Shown here piece after piece: positions 25,166 through 31,428 of a stretch of DNA of 31,428 nucleotides. Within the stretch, counting starts at the first letter, position 1. Every line of letters begins with the position of its first letter. The stretch comes from an uncultured Collinsella sp. GTDB lineage: Bacteria; Actinomycetota; Coriobacteriia; Coriobacteriales; Coriobacteriaceae. Under the pieces are notes generated by a model that saw only the letters and a program-made list of their open reading frames with translations, made no database searches and had not been told where the DNA came from. A program made the translations under genes and the position numbers. The stretch spans positions 1 through 31,428 of the forward strand of contig CAUDAE010000007.1 of the NCBI GenBank assembly GCA_958447445.1. Reading direction: 5' to 3'.

Positions 25166-25352
25166 GCGTACTTGTTTGTTTGCATAGATTGCATGCGGAG
25201 TGTCCGCTATTTGCCGGCAGGCACCCCGGCCCTCGTCCGTGAACTCTTCCGCTGGGCGAGCCATAGACGCCGCGCACCGATGCGATAAAGCAGTGGCTTG
25301 AAATTGGTGCTATATTCAGCATGAGTTGTTTATGCTAGTACGGGAGGCTGAT

Positions 25353-25841
25353 ATGGGGCTGTTCAAGAAGAAAAACCCGCAGGATGCCTTTGATCCCGAT
25401 GTGTTTACCATCACGGATACGATTTTGGACCCGCCGCGGTTTACATTTTTGCCGGCTATCTACCAGGATGCCACGCATCGCAAGTGGGCTGTGCATCAAC
25501 GCGGTGGCGAGCCGAAGATTTTTGACTATGCGGACGTGTTGCAGTGCGAAGTAGCCGAGGCGGGCGATCCGGAGGCCGAGGAAGTGGCTTCAAAACAGGA
25601 ATTTGCCCAGCGTATCCTGGCAAATCCTGCCAAGGCGGCGAAAATAAACGCTGCCAAGCGTAATATGTGTCTTGGTATGGGCGTTGTTGTGGCGGTTCAG
25701 ACGGGAAAAGACGAGGTTTCCAAATTAGAGATTCCCGTTATGACCGACGAAGTCAAACGCGATTCAAGCCTATATAAGTCGTATCGGAATGTCGCCGAGA
25801 AGATCAAGGCCGAATTTGATGCCATGGGAGGGCTGACCTAA
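25353..25841 (+). CDS. Small conserved-looking protein of unknown function
   Basis: 162 residues from the ATG at 25353, chosen because GGGAGG sits five bases upstream. It begins MGLFKKKNPQD and has no signal peptide or transmembrane helix apart from a mildly hydrophobic MCLGMGVVVAV stretch. The segment EPKIFDYADVLQCEV recalls bacterial PH-like domains (DUF4428/4429-style proteins), which is a guess. It ends 38 bases before the first of two GntR genes and may be co-transcribed with them. Confidence 0.75.
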   Translation: MGLFKKKNPQDAFDPDVFTITDTILDPPRFTFLPAIYQDATHRKWAVHQRGGEPKIFDYADVLQCEVAEAGDPEAEEVASKQEFAQRILANPAKAAKINAAKRNMCLGMGVVVAVQTGKDEVSKLEIPVMTDEVKRDSSLYKSYRNVAEKIKAEFDAMGGLT

Positions 25842-25879
25842 TTTTGGCGGCATACGTGTCTGAATGAGGAGTCTGTGCA

Positions 25880-26647
25880 ATGGCAGGCGAATCTTATGCA
25901 ATTCCCCCCAAAGATCGTGCTGTTGAGGGAATTCTTTGGTATATCCAGCACCATCAGCTTGCCGGCGGTGATCGCCTGCCGGCCGAGCGCGTGCTGTGCG
26001 AAGAGATTGGCGTTTCGCGTACGGCGTTGCGTGCCGGTATCACGCGGCTCATCTCGTGTGGAACGCTCGAGAGCCGTCGCGGATCGGGTACGTATGTGTG
26101 TCCTCCCAAGCCGCTGAACATCTTCCAGGAAACGTATAACTTCTCCGATGCTGTGCGGACTGCCGGCCTGCACCCCTCTTCTCGTCTGGTTTCCACCGGG
26201 ACCATCGAGGCGGATAAGACGCTTGCCGACAAGCTTAGGGTGGCTGTAGGCGCCCCTTTGCTCCGCATGCAGCGCGTTCGACTTATTGAGGGCGAGCCGG
26301 CGTCAATCGAGACGGCTCACGTTAACCTGTCCCTGTGCCCATCGCTTATCGAGCACGATTTTGAGTGCGAGAGCCTTTACGATGTCTTGCTCAAAGAAGG
26401 TGGCGTGCGTGTTGAGCATGGACGTGAGCATATCTCCATCTCGCGTTTGAACGCCGAAGAGGCCGAGCTGCTCCAGCAAGAAGAGGGAACGCCGGTGTTC
26501 TATGAGAGCTCGATCGAATTTGATAAGGACATGCGTTTTGTGGAGCATTGCAAATCGGTGATTTTGCCCACAAAGTTCCGCTTTGCCGATAACGGCGAAG
26601 AGAACGGCATGAGGAGCGTGGCAGGTGAACAATGGCTGAAACAGTAG
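25880..26647 (+). CDS. GntR/UTRA-family regulator 1 of an overlapping pair
   Basis: A 255-residue regulator. The winged helix contains LPAERVLCEEIGVSRTALRAGI and GSGTYV within the first 75 residues, and the UTRA effector domain covers about 90-240 (LLRMQRVRLIEGEPASIETAHV). It overlaps the start of the next regulator by 16 bases in a different frame, so the two are made together. It lies upstream of the deglycase/PTS operon and probably regulates it. The ligand is likely a phosphorylated Amadori compound or its product, by analogy with similar loci. Confidence 0.9.
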   Translation: MAGESYAIPPKDRAVEGILWYIQHHQLAGGDRLPAERVLCEEIGVSRTALRAGITRLISCGTLESRRGSGTYVCPPKPLNIFQETYNFSDAVRTAGLHPSSRLVSTGTIEADKTLADKLRVAVGAPLLRMQRVRLIEGEPASIETAHVNLSLCPSLIEHDFECESLYDVLLKEGGVRVEHGREHISISRLNAEEAELLQQEEGTPVFYESSIEFDKDMRFVEHCKSVILPTKFRFADNGEENGMRSVAGEQWLKQ

Positions 26648-27345
26648 ATGCCACCCCGGTTTATATGCGCATTCGACGCCGCATCGAGGAACGTATCGAG
26701 CGCGGTATATATCCCACGGGTTCCATGATTCCGTCCGAAAAAGACCTTGCCGAGGAATTTGGTACGACACGCTTGACCATCCGAAGCGCTGTCGATGAGC
26801 TGGTTCGGCGCGGGCAGATTCGCCGTGTTCGGGGAAAAGGTGCCTTTGTGGCGCAGAAAGTACCTGCTTTTTTTGAACGCACGGTCGGTTTCCGTGAATC
26901 GGTCCGTGCTTCGGGCGGCGAGCCGTCCGTCCGTATTCTCGCGCGTTCCAAGCGTTATGCGGGGCCATATTACGCCGACCTGTTTGGCATCGCCGAGGAC
27001 GACCTGCTCTATTCCGTTCGACGCCTGAACTGCATAAACGGTAGCCCCGTATCGATTGAGACGGCGCTGATTCCCTGCCTGCTGTTCCCAACCATCGAAG
27101 ATATTGACGTGTCGGTCTTCAGTTTGTACGAGACCTATGAGATGCTGGGCCGAAAGCCAGTCATGGCACAGGAAAAGCTCGATATCGAAGCGCTGGGCGC
27201 ACGAGATGCCGGCCTCCTTGGACTGGAACAGGGCGATCTTGTTTTGCTTTTGGAATGCGTGAGCTATGACGCGAGCGGTCAGGCTATCGAGTATGTAAAG
27301 TCCTTCAATCGTGGCGATACGGGCGGCTACACCTATACGTACTAG
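26632..27345 (+). CDS. GntR/UTRA-family regulator 2 of an overlapping pair
   Basis: A 237-residue regulator. The winged helix (PVYMRIRRRIEERIERGIYP, PSEKDLAEEFGTTRLTIRSAV, GKGAFV) is followed by a UTRA domain with RRLNCINGSPVSIETALIP. The start codon ATG lies after AGGTG and inside the end of the upstream gene. It is about as distant from its partner as typical paralogues. Two such proteins could form hetero-oligomers or sense different ligands. It lies 193 bases before the SIS/PTS operon. Confidence 0.9.
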   Translation: MAETVDATPVYMRIRRRIEERIERGIYPTGSMIPSEKDLAEEFGTTRLTIRSAVDELVRRGQIRRVRGKGAFVAQKVPAFFERTVGFRESVRASGGEPSVRILARSKRYAGPYYADLFGIAEDDLLYSVRRLNCINGSPVSIETALIPCLLFPTIEDIDVSVFSLYETYEMLGRKPVMAQEKLDIEALGARDAGLLGLEQGDLVLLLECVSYDASGQAIEYVKSFNRGDTGGYTYTY

Positions 27346-27402
27346 CTGGTATTCTGTGAATAACGGCTGGGAAACTAACCAGTTTTGATCGTTGGGTCAG
27401 CT

Positions 27403-27410
27403 GTATATAC
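27403..27410 (+). promoter_or_regulatory. Palindrome GTATATAC before the SIS/PTS operon
   Basis: GTATATAC lies 129 bases before the first SIS gene, a GntR/HutC-type half-site pattern. A -35-like TTGGGT (27392-27397) is nearby but no clear -10 follows. GGTATCAAA is also repeated near 27470 and 27502. All are weak. Confidence 0.35.
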
Positions 27411-27538
27411 AACCTTACAGGGCTCAAAATCGACCGTTCGCCGATGGGGATAAATTAATCGACAAAGAGGTATCAAAAAGCCGTAACCTGTAACTGTGAT
27501 TGGTATCAAATACTAATGATTTGTTACGAGGTGAGACG

Positions 27539-28654
27539 ATGAAGATGCTCGATTACGTTCAGCTTGCCCATGTGCGTATGGGGGAGAACCTCGAGCGTTC
27601 GTCTGAGCTGGTAGCGCAGCTCGTTGATATTTTCCAGTCCGGTTCTTTTGACGCGCTGCGCATCGTTGCTTCGGGTTCGTCGCGCCATGCCGCCGATTGC
27701 GCCCGCGATTACCTGCAAGATGCCCTGCAAATGCAGGTGTCCGTTGTGACGCCCGAGGCCTTCGTCGATTTTGAACACACCTATCCGCAGCATGTGCTCA
27801 ACATTGCCGTTTCGCAGAGTGGCTATTCGACCAATACGATTGCGGCGCTCGATTACATGCGCGCACACGATATGGCTGCAGTTGCGCTCACGGCAAACGT
27901 CGAGGCACCCATCAAGGAACACGCTGACATCGTTCTTGACTACGGTGTGGGCGTCGAGTCGGTGGACTTTGTGACTCTGGGCGTTGAGGTTCTCGTTGAG
28001 TACCTGGTGCTCTTTGGTATTTACGGCGGTCAGGCGCGCGGAACGATTGACGCCAAGGGCGTTGCCCAGCGTCTTGACGACCTGCGCGAGGCTATCCATG
28101 CCAATGCCGTGATGTGCAAGACCGCCGAGGCATATGTCCAAGACCACATGCTCGAGCTTTCTGAGCACACGCCCGCCATGGTCGTCGGCAACGGCCCCAA
28201 CTATGGCGTTGCCGAAGAGGCGGCCCTCAAGCTGAGCGAGACCATCAAGATTCCTGCCATGCATCACGAAGGCGAGGAGTTCGTCCACGGTCCCGAGATG
28301 CAGATCGTTCCGGGCTATCTGGTGTTTATCGTCGACGATCCGCAGGGGTCGGAGCGTCTTGCGAATATCGCTGATGCGCTATCGAACGTTACGACAAAAA
28401 CGGTGCTGCTCACGGCCCATCCCAAGGGTAGGGCTCACGAGGTTGCGGTGCCTCAGGTGGCTCCGCTGCTCAGCGCAATTCCCAATCTTGTGTTCTTCCA
28501 GACGATTGCGGCCATGATAGCCGAGCGTCTGAAGTCATGGGACGTGCACCCGTATCTTGATGCCGTCTCCAAGCAAATGGAGGTCAAGGCAGAGGGCTAC
28601 GAAGAGTCAGTCAATGCGCTTAAGGCCAAAGCGGCCGAGTGTTACGGAATGTAA
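27539..28654 (+). CDS. Double-SIS-domain protein, putative Amadori/sugar-phosphate deglycase or isomerase
   Basis: A 371-residue protein from the ATG at 27539, with GAGGTGAG upstream. Two SIS domains are visible: residues about 35-140 (VASGSSRHAADCAR, VSQSGYSTNTIAAL) and about 205-340 (VVGNGPNYGVAEEAALKLSE, HHEGEEFVHGPE). It resembles the isomerase half of GlmS and the GfrE/GfrF/FrlB-type deglycases that act on 6-phosphorylated fructoselysine or glucoselysine. It precedes a second SIS gene and a mannose-family PTS. It is probably cytoplasmic and acts on the imported phosphorylated substrate. Which of the two SIS proteins does which reaction cannot be told from sequence. Confidence 0.85.
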   Translation: MKMLDYVQLAHVRMGENLERSSELVAQLVDIFQSGSFDALRIVASGSSRHAADCARDYLQDALQMQVSVVTPEAFVDFEHTYPQHVLNIAVSQSGYSTNTIAALDYMRAHDMAAVALTANVEAPIKEHADIVLDYGVGVESVDFVTLGVEVLVEYLVLFGIYGGQARGTIDAKGVAQRLDDLREAIHANAVMCKTAEAYVQDHMLELSEHTPAMVVGNGPNYGVAEEAALKLSETIKIPAMHHEGEEFVHGPEMQIVPGYLVFIVDDPQGSERLANIADALSNVTTKTVLLTAHPKGRAHEVAVPQVAPLLSAIPNLVFFQTIAAMIAERLKSWDVHPYLDAVSKQMEVKAEGYEESVNALKAKAAECYGM

Positions 28655-28714
28655 GCGGGTTTTGATGCCCGTTGGCATGGGGGATGTGGAAACAACCCCA
28701 GAAAGGAGAGACAA

Positions 28715-29776
28715 ATGAAGGAAACCGAGAAGATCGAGATCATGCATTTCGACCAGGAGGGCTATCTCGAGGACGGCAAGGCGCTCTACGAGACCGGCAA
28801 GAAGATGATTGAGCTCGCCGACAAGGTCGCCGACGAGGGCTACGACGCCGTGTTCCTGATGGGCGTCGGCGGCACCTGGGACGAGCTCATGCAGCTCGAG
28901 TACCTCATGAACAAGTTCGGCGACCGCGACCTCGAGGTCTACCTGATCCACGCCGCCGAGTGGAACGTCTCCGGCCACAAGCGCATGACCGAGAAGTCCG
29001 TCGTGCTCACCGCCTCCGAGTCCGGCACCACCCCCGAGGTCCTCGAGGCCGTCAAGAAGATGAAGGGCATGGGCGTGCGCGTCTACGCCATGACCAAGCC
29101 CGAGGGCCCCATCGGCCAGGCTGTGGGCGCCGAGAACTGCGTCGCCATGGCTTCTGACCATGGTTCGGGCGGCTGCGAGAAGGGCTACTACCTCGCCGAC
29201 TGCTTCGGCCTGCGCCTGCTCAACCGCCGCGGCTGCTTCCCCAAGTTCGATCTGTTTATCGAGCAGACCAAGGATATCTGGAAGGACATGCTCGACATCC
29301 GCAAGCGCTTCGAGCCGCGCGCCGAGGAGCTCGCCAAGAAGTACGCCCTGGCCCCCTACACCATGTTCATCGGCTCCGGCGCCCTGTGGGGCGAGACCAT
29401 CCTGTTCTCGATGTGCATCCTCGAGGAGATGCAGTGGAAGCGCACCCGCTACATCACCTCGGCCGACTTCTTCCACGGCACCCTCGAGCTCGTGGAGCCC
29501 GGCGTCCCGGTCTTCCTGTTCATGGGCGAGGACGAGAACCGCAAGCTCGACGAGCGCGTCCGCGCGTTCCTGACCCGCGGCGTGACCGGCGACACCGACA
29601 TCAACGTCATCGACACCGCCGAGTTCGCGATCCCCGGCCTTGACGACGAGTTCCGCGTCATCGTCTCCCCGTGGATTCTGACGGTGCTCGTGACCGACCG
29701 CCTGGCTCGCTACTACGAGACGGTCACCAAGCACAACCTCAAGTATCGTCGCTACTATCACCAGTTCGACTACTAA
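28715..29776 (+). CDS. SIS-domain deglycase-like protein (FrlB/GfrF-related)
   Basis: A 353-residue SIS protein. Visible segments are VFLMGVGGTWDELMQLEYL (sugar-phosphate loop) near 45-63, LTASESGTTPEVLEAV near 98-113, and a second half with MFIGSGALWGETI. It matches the fructoselysine-6-phosphate deglycase (FrlB) style. The start follows GAAAGGAG. Third positions are nearly all C or G, much more biased than the neighbouring SIS gene, which suggests very high expression. It lies 60 bases after the first SIS gene and 46 before the EIIA gene, inside one operon. Confidence 0.85.
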   Translation: MKETEKIEIMHFDQEGYLEDGKALYETGKKMIELADKVADEGYDAVFLMGVGGTWDELMQLEYLMNKFGDRDLEVYLIHAAEWNVSGHKRMTEKSVVLTASESGTTPEVLEAVKKMKGMGVRVYAMTKPEGPIGQAVGAENCVAMASDHGSGGCEKGYYLADCFGLRLLNRRGCFPKFDLFIEQTKDIWKDMLDIRKRFEPRAEELAKKYALAPYTMFIGSGALWGETILFSMCILEEMQWKRTRYITSADFFHGTLELVEPGVPVFLFMGEDENRKLDERVRAFLTRGVTGDTDINVIDTAEFAIPGLDDEFRVIVSPWILTVLVTDRLARYYETVTKHNLKYRRYYHQFDY

Positions 29777-29822
29777 AGAAAACGGGTGCGGGAACGTGCC
29801 GGGCTATTGAGAGGAACACAGA

Positions 29823-30242
29823 ATGAGACAGTACATCATCGCCAGCCATGCGCACTTCGCCACCGGCATCAAGGAGAGCGTCGAGCTGCTCTCGGGCGCT
29901 CGCGACAACGTCCACGATCTTTCGATGTTCGTCGATGGCCGCATGGACGTGGCCGAGGAGGCCCAAAAACTGCTGGCAGGCATGTCTGCCGACGATGATG
30001 TCGTTGTCTGCACCGACCTCTTTGGCGGTAGCGTTAACAACGAGTTCACCAAGATCGTCCAGACGCGTCCCCGCACGTACCTCGTTACCAACATGAACCT
30101 TCCTCTGCTCATCCAGCTGCTGTTCTCTGACGAGTCGGCGCCGGTTGAGGAGACGATTCGCGCCATCGTCGCTGCGGACGATACGCGCGTGAAGTTTGTC
30201 AACGATCTTTTGGTCGATGACGAGGAGGAGGAAGAGTTCTAA
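29823..30242 (+). CDS. PTS EIIA, mannose family
   Basis: A 139-residue EIIA. The phospho-accepting His is in ASHAHFATGI (His9 by alignment with the family SHG motif), and CTDLFGGSVNNE matches the conserved TDLFGGSP region. It ends in an acidic DDEEEEEF tail. The start follows GAGAGGA. It takes phosphate from HPr and passes it to the EIIB encoded next. Confidence 0.93.
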   Translation: MRQYIIASHAHFATGIKESVELLSGARDNVHDLSMFVDGRMDVAEEAQKLLAGMSADDDVVVCTDLFGGSVNNEFTKIVQTRPRTYLVTNMNLPLLIQLLFSDESAPVEETIRAIVAADDTRVKFVNDLLVDDEEEEEF

Positions 30243-30299
30243 TCCGCAGCACCTACTGACACGCCGTATGACGGCACAAGACCTTTGGGGGGTCACATT

Positions 30300-30782
30300 A
30301 TGATTCAGCTACTTCGCGTTGACCATCGCCTGCTTCATGGCCAGGTCGCAGTTTCCTGGGTTCAGGGCCTTGGCTCCAACTGCATCTTCTGCGTGGGCGA
30401 TAAGGTCGCTAACGACCCGGTGTGGAAGACGACGCTCAAGATGGGCAAGCCTGCCGGCTGCAAGCTCGTCATCAAAGATATGGAGCATGCAATCGAAGCT
30501 ATCAACTCGGGCGTGACCGACAAGTACAAGATGATCATCTGCGTCGCCACTATCGCTGAGGCAAAGCAGCTTGTTGAGGGCTGCCCGCAGATCAAGTCGG
30601 TCAACCTGGGCAACACCAAGCCCAAGGACGAGAAGCGTCCCGACGCTCGTCAGGTCTCTCGTCAGATCTTCCTGACCGCGGCCGAGGAAGCCGATGTGCG
30701 CGAGATGCTGGATCGTGGCGTTGAGGTCGAGATTCGACCCCTGGCCGATGACCCCAAGGTCGACTGCGCCAGCGTGCTCTAG
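30300..30782 (+). CDS. PTS EIIB, mannose family
   Basis: A 160-residue EIIB. The N-terminus LLRVDHRLLHGQVAVSW carries the phospho-accepting His (His13 in LLHGQV). Later segments (VNLGNTKP, RQIFLTAAEEADVREMLDRG) are typical. The start is the ATG at 30300 after GGGGGG; a TTG at 30285 is less likely. It lies 57 bases after EIIA. Confidence 0.93.
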   Translation: MIQLLRVDHRLLHGQVAVSWVQGLGSNCIFCVGDKVANDPVWKTTLKMGKPAGCKLVIKDMEHAIEAINSGVTDKYKMIICVATIAEAKQLVEGCPQIKSVNLGNTKPKDEKRPDARQVSRQIFLTAAEEADVREMLDRGVEVEIRPLADDPKVDCASVL

Positions 30783-30840
30783 GCGTTCAATTTCGAAGAG
30801 TCTGAGCTCTTCGTAGTGTCCTATATGGAAAGGGGGATGT

Positions 30841-31428
30841 ATGCTTACCCAAGCAATCCTCATCGGACTTATCGCCGCATTTGGTAAGTTCGACTGCCAG
30901 CTCGGTACGCTCTACGCGTTCCGCCCCATCGTCCTGTGCCCGCTCGTGGGCCTGGTGCTGGGGGACCTGCAGTCCGGCCTCGCGATCGGTGCGAGTCTGG
31001 AGCTGCTGTTCATGGGCTCGATCTCCATCGGCGCCTACGTGCCGCCTGATGAGACGATCGGCGGCGTGCTCGCCTGCGCCTTCGCTATCCAGCTGGGCCA
31101 GAGCACCGAGGCAGCCATCGCGCTCGCCATGCCCATCGCCACGCTGTGCCTTGCCATCAAGAACATCCTTAACGCCGCCCTGCCGATCCTGGTCGACCGC
31201 GCTGATGTCTACTCCGGCCAGGGCAACCTTAAGGGTGTCTATGCGATGCACTTCCTGATCGGTTTGACCGGTATCATCATGGCGTTCCTGCTGTGCTCGC
31301 TGTCGTTCTATCTGGGTGCTGACGCCATCCAGGGCCTGCTCGACTTCATCCCGCCCTTTGTCCTTGCTGGCTTTGGCGTTGCCGCCAACATCCTGCCGGC
31401 CATGGGCTTCGCCATGCTCGGCCGCCTG
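30841..31428 (+). CDS. PTS EIIC, mannose family (truncated by window end)
   Basis: At least 196 residues of a membrane EIIC, cut by the window end. It starts MLTQAILIGLIAAFGKFD, then GLVLGDLQSGLAIGASLELLFMGS and IGAYVPPDETIGG, classical landmarks of the ManY-type EIIC that forms the substrate channel with EIID. AAAGGGGG precedes the ATG. The EIID gene expected next lies outside the window. Confidence 0.95.
   Translation, partial: MLTQAILIGLIAAFGKFDCQLGTLYAFRPIVLCPLVGLVLGDLQSGLAIGASLELLFMGSISIGAYVPPDETIGGVLACAFAIQLGQSTEAAIALAMPIATLCLAIKNILNAALPILVDRADVYSGQGNLKGVYAMHFLIGLTGIIMAFLLCSLSFYLGADAIQGLLDFIPPFVLAGFGVAANILPAMGFAMLGRL

Overview
The window is high-GC bacterial DNA with actinobacterial gene style: Tat-type signal peptides, long GC-rich coding genes and glucose-1-phosphate-type glucan metabolism. 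Several PTS and ABC sugar transporters, fermentation-style carbon use and a fructoselysine-type deglycase/PTS locus point to a gut Coriobacteriia, most likely Collinsella. This assignment is from gene content and style only, because no rRNA is present.

Layout. 1-430: part of a long-hairpin repeat, then a promoter, a 14-codon Ile/Val-rich leader peptide and an intrinsic terminator, which together look like a branched-chain amino acid attenuator in front of cstA (466-2355). 2540-4732: a JetD/Toprim-like protein with a long charged disordered middle, followed at once by a second long-hairpin repeat. 4940-5342: a tRNA-Gln(UUG) gene and decayed tandem copies of its 3' end and downstream region. 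5381-7450 (minus): a peptidoglycan-binding-domain protein and a polyprenyl synthetase.

7564-21241 is an alpha-glucan block. It holds a PTS EIICB permease fused to a HAD phosphatase, a divergent GntR regulator, an ABC sugar importer (binding protein, two permeases, ATPase), glycogen phosphorylase, 4-alpha-glucanotransferase (malQ) and galE. A GTTTAAAC-like palindrome recurs before the PTS gene, the gntR gene, the ABC operon and malQ, which suggests one regulon. A plausible scheme is that PTS-imported disaccharide phosphate is dephosphorylated by the fused HAD domain, ABC-imported oligosaccharides join it, and MalQ and GlgP convert the glucans to glucose and glucose-1-phosphate. GalE links these to UDP-sugars.

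21507-23896 holds cell-envelope genes: a PcsB/RipC-like peptidoglycan hydrolase followed by a third long-hairpin repeat, and murB on the other strand. 24137-25841 holds a LacI-family regulator and a small unknown protein. 25880-31428 holds two overlapping GntR/UTRA regulators and then an operon of two SIS-domain proteins with a mannose-family PTS (EIIA, EIIB, EIIC; EIIC runs off the window). It resembles fructoselysine/glucoselysine (Amadori product) loci.

The most unusual signals are the long-hairpin repeat family, whose outer arms differ between copies yet remain self-complementary; the Ile/Val leader peptide before cstA; the PTS-HAD fusion with its shared operator; and the orphan JetD-like protein.
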